The notes under the pieces: generated by a model | The model's input: the letters and a program-made list of their open reading frames with translations, nothing else | What the model was told of the DNA's origin: nothing | The model's database searches: none | Shown here: piece by piece, positions 36,243-46,339 of the stretch | Layout of the letters: each line of letters starts with the position of its first letter | How positions within the stretch are numbered: the stretch's first letter is position 1 | Position numbers and translations under genes: made by a program | DNA from: Kappaphycus alvarezii | Taxonomy: Eukaryota > Rhodophyta > Florideophyceae > Gigartinales > Solieriaceae | Direction of reading: 5' to 3' | Length of the DNA stretch: 64,000 bases | Assembly (NCBI GenBank): GCA_002205965.3 | Contig: NADL03000662.1 | Coordinates: 372,001-436,000 of the forward strand

Positions 36243-37020
36243 GGTAAAAGGGAGGCCAGCCAGCAAACAAGCGGCATTGGAGGTTACTGTCAATGCGGAG
36301 TGCCGCTGTAAAAGAATGCATCTAACCTTCGAAAACCGTTCCATTGCGCGAGTTGCAACGGTTCTCGCGAGTTCCTTGGCGACGAAGAACGCCGCCGGAT
36401 GCCATCCTCCAAGCGTTGAGATGGGAAGAGGAACCAGCCTGTTTCGCCCAGGCAGTTCAGCAAGGAATCCTTGGTATTTCCGCTGCTTCTCTATGTGGGC
36501 TGCGTTGAGGCTTGTGACTGGGTTGAAAGCCCTGGCTCTTGCGTGGGACGGAGCGAGCGGGTCGAAAAAGGTTACGTCGAAACAATCCGTGCCACCGACG
36601 GCTCCCATCGCTCTGATATCCGGTCTTGTCCTGTTTTGGTAGTGTAAACGAGGTTCAGTGGAAGGACGTCGGGCGGCCCTTGCGAGATCGTTCCCCAGTA
36701 AATTCAACTGGTTGTTGTGGCGAGTATTCCGCTCGCAGCCAAAGCTACAATGTAGCAAGTGGTCCCCGTATATATCCAGCATTTCAGGACACCCTGCTTT
36801 TGGGCAAGGGGTACCTGGGGTGAATAAAGAGGTTTGGCAAAAGTACTGGAACCACACGGAGAAGTCTTTGGTCTTGATGTGCGTCCTCAATCCAAGGCCT
36901 TACTGCATGTCGGCTTTTCTAGTGACAGTTTCTGTGATAGTGGGAACTCTTCGGGAGAGCCCACATTTTGGCACCCATCTCGAAATCACCAAATCCACCT
37001 TCACCTCTACTCCTACTGGA
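36243..37020 (-). mobile_element. LINE ORF C-terminal part
   Basis: Minus-strand reading is mostly open from 36,890 down to the Copia junction. It shows the post-RT region of a non-LTR retrotransposon: a CCHC-like element PCPKAGCPEMLDIYGDHLLHC (here C-P-K-A-G-C ... G-D-H-L-L-H-C), then RNTRHNNQLNLLGNDLARAA, TRPDIRAMG, DCFDVTFFDPLAP, HIEKQRKYQGFL, STLGGWHPAAFF and finally SNAACLLAGLPF. These features are typical of the C-terminus of LINE-type polyproteins seen in fungi, algae and corals. Upstream of 36,890 the same protein continues with at least one stop. The reading frame ends where the Copia LTR begins. The neighbouring Harbinger element starts at 37,155. Confidence 0.75.
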
Positions 37021-37154
37021 AATTGTGGAAATAGTTGCTGTGTTTACTTTGGGGGCTCGGAAGACTGAGAACTAAGGAAATTTGTGAGAAAGCCGTTGTG
37101 TAACATTGGATTCCAGCCCGAATTCCTTCCTTGGTAAATAAATCTCTAAATATT

Positions 37155-37172
37155 AGAGTTGTCCGCAAAGTA
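37155..37172 (+). repeat. Left terminal inverted repeat of the Harbinger element
   Basis: AGAGTTGTCCGCAAAGTA, preceded by the ATT duplication. Confidence 0.9.
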
Positions 37173-37525
37173 CGTAAATTGCGAGTTTTTCCCGAAAATA
37201 ATCAAAACGGGATTTTAATCTTGACTGAATTTCGAAAGAGTTTGGGCAAACTCACAGGCCTCCAAAACTCGAAAAAAAATTTCCGAGTTTTCTCGACTCA
37301 CATTGGGCTCCGATGACTTACACAAAAAGCAGCCCTAAATCACACTCAAAAACACCCCTGCTCTCAAACCCCCCAACCGACCCCAACCATCCTCCTCTAT
37401 CGATCACAAAGAGCTTCCGAAAGCACTTTAATCTTCCCAACAACACTCCCACTCTGAAACCTTCCCAAAACCCGCCTTTCGGTCCTCTTTTATCCGTCAC
37501 TGCCTACAGTCAAGCTTTCCTTACG

Positions 37526-38521
37526 ATGAACCCTGAGCGAGGTGACCGAGCAGTCCGTCAAATGGATGCCACCGATAGATACCAAGACGGTATTGCAGCC
37601 GTGCTGGAAACTACCACTGTCCCTGTGCCTCTTGACGATGTACCCCTGAACGACAGCAATGTGCCCCCCGAAACCGAACTGGTATCTCCGTGCCCATCTG
37701 CACCTCATGTTAGGAGGCGTGCCGCGAATGAGGGCCTAGAAGGGCCTTATGCGAAAAAATCGCGACTGAGTGCTGTTAGTGCCGACGCTCTTGTGGTTTT
37801 GACCGCAAGTTACAATCGACACTTTGCGGAATACTGCCGTGGGCGGAAGCGGGTAGTTCAAAAGGTGCCAGGGCTGGTCTGGAAACTCGTTTATCAAGAC
37901 TATTTAAAGGATCATGATGCAAAGTGCAAGGCTACGGGTAATAGCGGGGAGAAGGCTAAGCTGCCAGCAGAGCGAGTTCTTCAGGATTCCCTTCGATCAG
38001 CGCTCAGAGAGATAGGAACTGGGGTCTCTGACTTGGCAGAGTGTGGTTTAAATAAGGCCACAGTGCAGGATGTCGACATGTTGCGGCGCCTCAAAGAATC
38101 GGATACCTATAACAAGAAGAAAATGAGCAGCTTCCGGGAGCATTTAGTATCCGGTTCGAGCAGTAACACTGGCAGCAATAACGTTGGATCAGAAGAAAGT
38201 GGGGTAGAGGTGAAGTTCAAGACCAAGAAGGAGTTGTTAGAGGGTGCGGTGACCGCCATTTCGGACATGACGAAAACCATTTCCAGCGGTACTACGGACC
38301 TAGTAGCGGCTCTTGAGCAACAAAATACTGTTATCAAGAATGACTTGGAGGACAAAAAAGCCCTGCGAGATAGACAGCGAGCGAACCTTAATGCTCAGCT
38401 GGAAGCACACAACAGCGCAGAGATAGATCGCAAGATAAACAGGCTGATAAAGCTCCGGGATAACATGGTCATAACAGAAGAACAGTTTAAAGAACGGATG
38501 TCTGCTTTCACAAATCTGTAG
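37526..38521 (+). CDS. Harbinger accessory (Myb/SANT-like) protein candidate
   Basis: Open frame of 331 residues from the ATG at 37,526; the frame stays open to an earlier ATG at 37,313 (402 residues), whose extension is Pro/Ser-rich. PIF/Harbinger elements usually encode a second, DNA-binding protein with a trihelix/Myb-like domain that imports the transposase into the nucleus. The position next to the transposase, inside the same TIRs, supports that role. Visible features are a basic PYAKKSRL stretch, an aromatic- and Lys-rich helical block (YNRHFAEYCRGRKRVVQKV, GLVWKLVYQDYLKDH), a Ser/Asn-rich linker and a C-terminal helical segment ending KLRDNMVITEEQFKERMSAF. I cannot prove the Myb fold by eye. 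The frame is intact. Confidence 0.65.
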   Translation: MNPERGDRAVRQMDATDRYQDGIAAVLETTTVPVPLDDVPLNDSNVPPETELVSPCPSAPHVRRRAANEGLEGPYAKKSRLSAVSADALVVLTASYNRHFAEYCRGRKRVVQKVPGLVWKLVYQDYLKDHDAKCKATGNSGEKAKLPAERVLQDSLRSALREIGTGVSDLAECGLNKATVQDVDMLRRLKESDTYNKKKMSSFREHLVSGSSSNTGSNNVGSEESGVEVKFKTKKELLEGAVTAISDMTKTISSGTTDLVAALEQQNTVIKNDLEDKKALRDRQRANLNAQLEAHNSAEIDRKINRLIKLRDNMVITEEQFKERMSAFTNL

Positions 38522-38577
38522 AACTTATCAATAGGTGTTTGTTCTTATAAAACTATAGCTGACCTCATCATCTCATC

Positions 38578-39819
38578 ACGAATCGATAAAACCCCATGAT
38601 CCTCCCTCGCTGGCACTCTCCTCAATAGAAGAACTAAAATTCTGCCGGCGTCTATGAAGGAAGTTAGTTAGAATGGCTGCTGTACGAAAGAGGAGATCAA
38701 ATGTGGAGCGGCGGTTAGGACATGTGTCCAGAAACTTTTTGAACTTCATCTTGAGTCCCCTATACCCTACTCAACAGATACACGGTAACCAGCGTGCATC
38801 TTATTAAAGGCCCGAATGATTGGGTCGTTAATATCACTGACCTCACGAGAATCTAGTCTCCTCATTATGAAATGATCCAGACCCATGTATCCAGGTCACC
38901 TAATGGTACTCGAGAGGATGTGGACTTTCAGCATTCACCTCGAAATATTCTTTCCAATTAGAGGCTAGCTCTGTCTCTCTCAGAACATGCGCATCGTGGA
39001 AGGAGCCGGCGTAGCCTCCAGAAACGTAGATAAAAAAGCCGTCATGGTCAATGATGACTACATTGTTGAAACAGTAGATCTTCTTCCGCCCATTAAAATA
39101 CAAACGATGATCAGAACATGTCGGGCGTTTAATTTTACAAAGCGTCCCATCCACATGCCCAATACACCCTGGGAGAGCCGGAATACGATTTCGCAGCTCC
39201 GCACGGCGTTGCGGGGAAGGCCATGAAATTTCCGAAACTAAGATCTCGCATATGGTTTCAGAAACAAATGCGGTATCATTGTGCAGAGATGTGCGAGAGC
39301 AGTTCCACGAAGAGGATTCATACCTTATGGTGTCATTATGTCGTAGGTATAAAACTGTAGATAGCAGACGATCCTGTGGTGTGAGCTTGGATGGACGTCC
39401 AACCATGACCCGTGCGTTTCGTGTCGAGCGTGCTCTTAAGAGTAGCGCAGGGCAAACAACGGATGCAAGAGACTCAAACTCGCCAGGGTAAAAGCCAGTT
39501 ATGGTCTTAAATAGGGATACATGGGAGGTCAGAAGGCTCTGTAGTCGCTCCGTCTTCGGATATTCGGTGTTAACAGAAAAGTCATCATCAGCATCTAAGC
39601 CAGCCTCCTCACAAATAATGCGAAGAAGTTACAAGCGGACGAGGCAGCAGAATAAAATGTAAGTGTTTGGCTCACTACTATGAGCGCGAGAGAGGAATGC
39701 GGCTCAGAATCTTCCTCATCCATCTCACAGTATGCGATGTTAGACGTTTGGGAGATGGAGAAAGTAGATGTGGATGACCAAGTGAAGAGGCGACTGAAAA
39801 TTTTTCGAGTTTTGTCCAA
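38578..39819 (-). pseudogene. PIF/Harbinger DDE transposase, interrupted
   Basis: Belongs to the DDE_Tnp_4 family. The N-terminal part is readable in phase with the main frame from about 39,630 (EEAGLDADDDFSVNTEYPKT, LFKTITGFYPGEFESLA). The main frame (39,406-38,900) shows VGRPSKLTPQDRLLSTVLYL, the first catalytic Asp in GHVDGTLCKI, and FNGRKKIYCFNNVVIIDHDG. It also shows the second Asp in GSFHDAHVLRETEL. It then stops. In another phase the protein resumes with GYMGLDHFIMRRLDSREVSD and ends RVSVE, the expected third catalytic Glu. In a further phase it closes with FDLLFRTAAILTNFLHRRRQ. Thus all three catalytic acids are present but about three frame changes or stops separate them. Short introns are an alternative to decay. 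Confidence 0.75.
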
Positions 39820-39876
39820 ATGTGACTGACTTTGCGGACAGAAAATTTAGAACGAGTTTTGAATGAAATCTCGTTT

Positions 39877-39894
39877 TACTTTGCGGACAACTCT
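39877..39894 (-). repeat. Right terminal inverted repeat of the Harbinger element
   Basis: Exact reverse complement of 37,155-37,172; followed by ATT. Confidence 0.9.
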
Positions 39895-40128
39895 ATTGTA
39901 TCTGAATTCTTTACACATGCTCATCTCTACTCAGACCTACAAACCATGATGATCTTCTGCTTGGTCAATATTAAGCGTTACCTCTCTTAATGTTCAATCA
40001 TCCCCAGTGCCAACTACTAAGTCGAAACATCCACGCAAAGGGCTCCCAATCATTGCAGCCAGGACATTTGCTCTGCGTAAATGGGGGAATGTGATATAAT
40101 GAAAATTGTAGATATTATTTGGCATTCT

Positions 40129-40231
40129 GTGCTAGCTGCGCTGGCACTCTGCGCTGGCTGCGCTGGTATGCTGCGCTGGCTGCGCTGGTATGCTGCGCTG
40201 GCTGCGCTGGTATGCTGCGCTGGCTGCGCTG
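40129..40231. repeat. 22-bp minisatellite
   Basis: About four copies of TGCTGCGCTGGCTGCGCTGG(TA), preceded by a diverged partial copy. Each unit contains two CTGCGCTGG submotifs. On the minus strand it reads as a Ser-Gln/Pro-Ala-Gln repeat within a short frame that I do not support as a gene. Confidence 0.85.
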
Positions 40232-40988
40232 TCACTGTAGTTACAGTTTTATTCTCAATTAACTTTAGAGGGGGTCTTTGCGCCGTACTGTAGCGGTGCC
40301 AATAGGTTATATAGGTACTGTATTGGTGCTATGGATTGTGAGGGTTGAAAACTCTATATAAGGGGCAGGAAAATATGGACCAGGTGTTCCCGATTTTGGA
40401 ACTGGATGGGGGCGTCCTCAGTGGTTTAAATATTTCGCAGGAGGCAATGGAGAATTCTAAGCCGTTCGCGGATATTTATGTGGACTGCCTGGGCGGAATG
40501 GATATTTTGGGGAACTGTTCGGCTCTGATATAGATGACTAAGATATTAAGGAAAGAATCTAGATATTTATCCTAATAGTTTCTGCTGTTAGTCATTCTCG
40601 TTCACACGATTCCATTTGATGCATTTTATGGTTCTTAGTATGTTTCTTGCAGACTTTAGGGATACCCAAAAAGTCTATATAAGCTGAGTAAACTGCTTCC
40701 TCTTGTGGAGGTCAAGCAAGTTGGCAGACAACTTCAAGTCAAGTCCCGAGTAGTAGGAAGTTTAGAGTCAACTTCAGACCCAAGAAACCTTTTTCCTACG
40801 CTGCTCACAGAGCATCAGCGGTAGACCCTGCCCCTTTCATACTTGCTTGTAGCCCTCTCAACTCTCTTCTATATACACTCCTTGTTCGTTCAACTATACC
40901 ACGGTAGCACTTTTGTCGCTTGCAACACCTCCTTTTTGGGTAGTTGGTTCTGAATATCTCTTCTCCCGATGATTTACCCTATCAGAAT

Positions 40989-41062
40989 GTTTGGGTGCTT
41001 TAATGTTTGAAACATGTGGTCGGTTGGGCCCGGAATATCTTAGGGGGTTACTGGTGATGGAA
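40989..41062 (-). repeat. LINE-tail-like repeat
   Basis: TTTGGGTGCTTTAATGTTTG, then GTGGTCGGTTGGGCCCGGAA and TATCTTAGGGGGTTACTGG. It shares the order of blocks with 41,713-41,785 and with the LINE 3' end at 9,519. Confidence 0.45.
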
Positions 41063-41712
41063 AGTGTCCATCTTAAGACTTATACATATCTCGCTATACA
41101 TCACTTGTGCACTGAATATCCAGCCTCTTCCAACCGCGTATATCTGATAATGGTATCCCTTCACTCACTCTGTACCAATATAAGCGCGATGTGATAAGCA
41201 TAACAACCCAGAGAATAACAGTACCCGTTCCATACGTTCTGTTCAATAAATAAATCCCCTAAGACTTAACCCACATTTTAGATTTTAAGCACAAGAAACC
41301 ATCACGTCCGCACGGTACCTTACAATTGTTTGTAACGGAACCAAGTTACTTACAATTCGCCAATGACCTCAAATTCCGGTCCAGAAGCACTTGCCTTTTG
41401 TACTGTTGGTTACTATCGGGAAAAATACTGGTACTATTACGAGTCCCAAGCCCCAACTACATCGCAGTGATATAGGAGAAGCCAGGCATTACAAGCGTGG
41501 TTCTAACGTGCCACAAAACGGCTCCAGTTGCAACACGCGGAACATCTTAGCTAGACTTGGGTGAAAAGAAGAGGCAATGGAAGCTGCTTCGGTCTTTCCA
41601 TAGCGTAATACTACAAGAAAATGCTTACACCTGTCTTAACTTGTTCAACTTTTGCATTCCGAGCACCGATGCTAGAGAAATTTTTTCGTGTACTGACGGA
41701 CCTTTTGTAGAT

Positions 41713-41785
41713 GGGGGCAATGTGGAGTTTTGAAAGATATGGTCGGATGTGGCACGGAATATCCTAAAAGGTGAGCAGTTTTGCA
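41713..41785 (-). repeat. LINE-tail-like repeat
   Basis: GGGGGCAATGTGGAGTTTTG, AAAGATATGGTCGG and CACGGAATATCCTAAAAGGT match the copy at 40,989 in order, with shorter spacing near the start. Confidence 0.45.
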
Positions 41786-44530
41786 TATGGTGATGCTCTT
41801 GTCGAAGAAGATGGAAAGTTAGAGCAAATGAACGTTCCCTGTACCCTCTTAGAATAAAACGTTTTCATTCATGACATCACGGTAACTGTCTACCAGTTTA
41901 TTTTTTTCTTAGTGGAAATGCTCCGTTATTCGTACTGTAGATCTCAAAACACGGTTTGAATGCAAAGTTCAAAGGACCCCAAGCTCCGCCCATTTACCAT
42001 ACAAAGCTATAGGAGAAAAAGTGTCATTTGAACCTCAGCGAATAGCTCGAAAAGTTGTAACTCAATCTTTTCGAAACAGCCTTTTTTGAATATGAGCAGT
42101 CTTGAGCGCGCCCTCTTCCCGCAAAGTATCGTGCTAGGGGCTTTACCGTTCCAGTACTCAATTCATCACAACACCAACTCTCTAGCTCCGGGAAATGATT
42201 TGCGGCATTGCACTGTGCAGCCATAAAGATCCACCAATCGTGTCCTTACAACATTCCTCGTGAGAGTTCTACAGGAGCTTGCGAACTGGAAAAATGGCCG
42301 TATGCAGAACCCCTCGTTTCTGAAATTCGTTGAAGTTAAAATAACCTCGGCAGATTAAAGGAGGGCTCATCCAAGGAATCCAAACGGGCCTCCTTAACTG
42401 TGTCCCATATAGAGTATGGCCGTCATCTAATCGCACGGGACAGAACCCTTTCGCGCTGTTTAACACGTCGAGAATTCTTGTTTGATCTGGTGCTGGTCTC
42501 CAAAGCGGTCACGAAAAAGGCAATTGCACATGCTCGTCTGACGTCATCTATGGTTTCAGACCAAATAATCTACGACTGGACATACTGTACAGTACTGTAC
42601 TTTAAGTGGAACTGGATAAATTCTATCAATTCGTTCAAGAGGACCATTTAGTTATTTTGATGAGAGACGTGTTGAAAGAAATCTATATTTCGAGATCCAA
42701 AACTGTCATTGGGAGTTCAAATAGTGATTTATCGTGGCTTACAGACTTCATACATCTAAATAAAGAGCCAAGAATACGAGCACAAAAATCTTCCTCAAGT
42801 GCATCTCTGCGGGCCAAAGTGGTAACCACGGGGCTGTTATGTGGACTGTGAAGCAGTCTAGCGTTGACAGGGAAAAGTTTAGAACCTGGTGCTCGAAAAC
42901 TCCAGTAAAATGAAGCACATAGACATGTCCTCACTTCTGACTCTCAGAGCGTCTCCTTTTCGCAAAGCAATGGTCCTAGACAGCATGCAAATTTTAATGG
43001 AGACGGTGATGTGCAAAATTATTTACAGCCATTAACATGAGTTGCATCCAATTTTGGGGTTCTAATGGGGAATATTTCTTTAGGTTCTACTAGATCACTA
43101 TACGTCTAGTTAGCATTTAATTCTTACAGCTGATGTCTCTTGTTGCAAAGTTACCATAAAACACCTGTATTTCGCTGCCAATTCGAAAAGAATGGTTCAT
43201 TCGAATCTGTCGTCCACTTGAGGGGGAACACAGGGGGTTCATTTATTGCAACAGAAATCTGGCTGCCCTTTGTTCCAGCGTATGAAGACTCAAAACTTAG
43301 GGTTAACTACTTCTTGTCTCAAAATGGAAGCTGAAGCCCACGTGCTCAGAATGAAATAATAACTCCACGGTTGAGTGATGAAAGAACGATAAGATTCAGA
43401 TTGGTCGTTGCAGTCAACATTTTTAGCTCAAGATAGCAAATTCCTAGGGTTTCATTTCAATTACTCGGTGCCATTTTTACAGTACAGTATATCCACCTCA
43501 ATAGAATTTGTGTTTGAGTGGCAGTTTGAAAATATTTGCATCGCTGTACAATTCAGAATAATTATGGAGTCCTCTACGAACAACGCTATTCATTCAGGGA
43601 CAGATTTCGCACAGTTGCCGAATCTGCACAGAAACAGCCCTCGTCAAATAGATTCACATTCGCTCTTAATTTTCGGGATTACTATTCAAACACGCCAAAA
43701 ACCTCAATGTTGTGGAACAACTTGACAATAGATGCCTACAATTTCACTTATTGAATCACGTGATCGCCATCTCCAGGTTAAGCGGAGGAGGCAGCTAGAT
43801 ACAGTAGTTCACTGTTTTCAAAAATGGTCTGTTTCTTTTGCCCGAATAGTTGTATACTACCTTATGATGAACCCATGTATTACGGACTGCAAAAAGGTGT
43901 CGTCTAACATTAAACTCTATGACAGAGAGAATTGGGAGCTATGTGTTGTATCCTAGTTCGTATTACTGAATGACATCTGCTGTGCATTACTGTCATTTGC
44001 TGTGCGAGTAAAAAAATTCTGAAGGCCCGCCCTTCAAACTTTAGGAGTACTATGTATGTAGTCTGCTACATCCCCCGAGGTAGTTTACGCCATAATAGAC
44101 ATGTCATTAGTGATATTTTTTACACGCAAGATTCATGGATCCTAGAACACTCTGAGATCGATATGAGTCGCTGGAGCCCATCAGAGACAATCTAGGAAGT
44201 GCTGACACAGGATGCATCTCATCCATACCAATCAATTATGCTCTGGTTTGAACTGAATCTCTTGCTAACCATACGCTGCAAATCGATGAGCGATGCCGCT
44301 GTACCCATATTCGCCACCAGATATCCTAGGTAAATTTCAAATTCTCCCATACGTCCTACCGCCCACTAAACCCGCACCGCACTCTTCCTGCTGGATCAAG
44401 CAACAGTATTTAACCCAAAACTTCTGTTGCGATTCCCATTTCCTCCCCAACCACACTCTCATTCTACAGTCCAGCCCTCCAGTGCGAAAGATCCAAAGTA
44501 CTTCCAGTGAGAAAGAATCAAAGCAACAAG

Positions 44531-45422
44531 ATGAACTTCCGCGCCTTGTTCGTGTTTCTGGCCAGCTTCGCTCTTGCCTACGCCCAATGCAACCCGGATT
44601 ACAGGGTCCAGGTTTTCACGGGTACATCCCGTGGAGCTCAAGGCCTTACTCGGATTGTGAACAGGTATCGTACAGCTCTTGGGGGGGTAGATAACGGCAA
44701 CTCCATGGGACCTCTTCCAGATGGCCAACGCTCGGTAAGTGCTTGATTTGTTCATTCCTTATTCGAATTTAATCTTTCCTTTCAATATCGCAGTCGGGAT
44801 CTAACCGCGAGGTGCTCCTTTACCCTTTGCAGATCAATTGGGATGCGCCCGGAAATATTTTGCCTTTTGATATGCCCTTCGACTTTTTTGACAGGACTGT
44901 GCCCGAGGATTCACGTTTCAGGCTGGGGGAAGGCGTTTCGCAGTAAGCAATCCAGACCCAGAACCACCCATGGATGACCGGTTCAGTTCGATTCTCCCAC
45001 GTTCTCAGAGCAGGCGATTCCGAACATTTAGTGCCCCGCGTCTTTTCACTCCTGTGAATAACAATCGAGTGTCCATTGTTTTTAGGATCCCTGCCACCCG
45101 CAGAAGGGCGAACACCGTCGGATTGGGAGCCATATTCACTGATGTGGATCTACCGGGTGAGACTTACATGGACTTTTTCGACAGAAGTGGATGCCGAATT
45201 TGGAGACTTGTTGTACCGCCAAGCTCCCGTGGGCTCAGCTTCGCTGGCATTATAGTGCGTAAGCGTAACATGTTCCGCACAAAGTTGCCGGTGATCTGGA
45301 GGGTCGTCATAAGGCTCGGAACAGTCTCCGTGACACGGTTTAGGAATACTTACCGCCCGGGTAGGCCAATGGGTGACGTTTGCGTTATTGATGACATCAT
45401 CATGGGTGAACCGCAAGCTTAG
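44531..45422 (+). CDS. Secreted protein of an uncharacterised family shared with bacteria; one intron and one frame break
   Basis: Exon 1 (44,531-44,734) begins MNFRALFVFLASFALAYAQC, a clear signal peptide, followed by IVNRYRTALGGVDNGNSMGP. A 98-bp intron follows: GTAAGT at 44,735, CTTTGCAG ending at 44,832. Exon 2 continues in phase with INWDAPGNILPFDMPFDFFD, as in bacterial proteins of this type (…SGRREINWDA…FDMP.DFF…). Near 44,905-44,935 the phase changes: RTVPEDSRF is followed in another frame by FQAGGRRFAVSNPDPEPPMD, RTFSAPRLFTPVNNNRVSIV, GLGAIFTDVDLPGETYMDFF, SSRGLSFAGIIV and the end VCVIDDIIMGEPQA. No second intron fits cleanly, so a one-base error or a real frameshift is likely. The role is unknown; export to the cell surface or wall is inferred. 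Confidence 0.7.
44735..44832 (+). other. Spliceosomal intron
   Basis: 98 bp, GTAAGT...CTTTGCAG, phase 0. Joining the flanking codons links GPLPDGQRS to INWDAPGN, which preserves the family pattern. Confidence 0.75.
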
Positions 45423-46087
45423 GCTGTACGGTTAGCAGCTCCCCACATCGTTACGAGTCTGATTTTCCCCCTCTCCCTTGCCAGACTTTTGAATTGATTT
45501 CCTAGTAACATTTAGATAAAATTGTGCCGCTATCTGCTATCTGGCACGTATTCTGGCCTTTGAAGTGCGATTTGCTTTCAACATATTCGTCTGAATTTTA
45601 ATGATAGATATCGGTGAATTGTAAATGTGAATTTAACTGCATAGCATTTGTTGTTGTCGAGAGTCAACCGCTCGACTTATTCAAGTTATTGCTTCGCTGG
45701 ATGTTATGGTCTATCGTGTACGGTACGTAGATTGTAGAAAGTCGTGGCATGAATTGACAGGTAGTCAAGATATATGCACTGTGGCCATGCTCTCATTTTC
45801 TCGACTGGAGCGTGATTGGAGAAAAAGTAAACTTTAGAACCAAACTGAATCAAGAAAAGAGAAAGGAGTAATATATTCACGTCAACGGGGTACGACGAAC
45901 TGACCTGGTGGACTAGTACAACTGTCACTGGAAACGTCCCGTTGGTTAGCTTTATTGGAAAGGTTTTGGTGTGAAGATCAGCAAAAGGTCAAGAGCAGTA
46001 TTTTCATTGCTGCTTTTGCAAAAGTTTAACTGCGCAATTGCAAAAAAACTGCAAGAGCAAAAAGTAAAATTTTAGATTGCCTTGACA
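45423..46087. other. Intergenic, no supported gene
   Basis: 3' flank of the secreted-protein gene. I see no motif-bearing frame. Confidence 0.45.
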
Positions 46088-46129
46088 ACCGACCATATCT
46101 TTCAATTATTAAATCACCCACATTTTCCA
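46088..46129 (+). mobile_element. 42-bp LINE 3'-tail insertion with 8-bp target duplication
   Basis: ACCGACCATATCTTTCAATT runs on to ATCACCCACATTTTCCA and is flanked on both sides by CCTTGACA (46,080-46,087 and 46,130-46,137). The sequence matches the terminal 40 bases of the LINE family. Confidence 0.7.
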
Positions 46130-46177
46130 CCTTGACAGCCAGCCACCCTGTGGGTTTTAGCCAATATGCTAATTACA

Positions 46178-46216
46178 GGGGAAACCTTAGGGTGTTTTAA
46201 TGATTGAAAGATACTG
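46178..46216 (-). repeat. LINE 3'-tail copy
   Basis: GGGGAAACCTTAGGGTGTTT continuing TAATGATTGAAAGATAC, the reverse orientation of the 46,088 copy only 48 bases away. I could not find its target duplication. Confidence 0.5.
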
Positions 46217-46339
46217 TAGTTTCACCAGCGTTCCAACGTGCATTAAATAATCGGTAGTCGGCATAGGGATCGAGGCCACTAACGCATCCAGCAGCGTTGG
46301 ACGCCACTAACTTCGGAACACATCGTCACCTAAGTCCCG

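Larger units (their letters stand above)
28988..37020 (-). mobile_element. LINE split by the young Copia insertion
   Basis: On the minus strand the LINE reads from about 37,020 to 36,243 (C-terminal coding part). It is then interrupted by the whole Copia element (36,242-29,137) and resumes at 29,136-28,988 as the 3' untranslated end. The proof is the short LINE copy at 57,582-57,749. There the coding end (reverse complement of GGAAGGGAGGCCAG) and the 3' UTR are contiguous, with no Copia between. The 5' part of the LINE is missing, as usual for truncated copies. The 3' end is GGTTAATTTACTGTGG on the plus strand. Confidence 0.8.
37155..39894. mobile_element. PIF/Harbinger DNA transposon with TIRs and 3-bp target duplication
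   Basis: 2,740-bp element. The left end reads AGAGTTGTCCGCAAAGTA (37,155-37,172), and the right end is its exact reverse complement (39,877-39,894). ATT flanks both ends (37,152-37,154 and 39,895-39,897), the 3-bp duplication expected for PIF/Harbinger. It holds two convergent genes, as in autonomous members: a 332- to 402-residue protein on the plus strand and a DDE transposase on the minus strand. A further internal copy of TTTGCGGACA lies near 39,830. The TIRs are intact, but the transposase is interrupted, so the copy looks defective yet not ancient. Confidence 0.9.
40232..44530. other. Intergenic, repeats only
   Basis: Apart from the two LINE-tail-like copies at 40,989 and 41,713 and short ACTGT/ACAGT clusters at about 42,583-42,602 and 43,477-43,490, I see only short motif-free frames. 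Confidence 0.45.
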
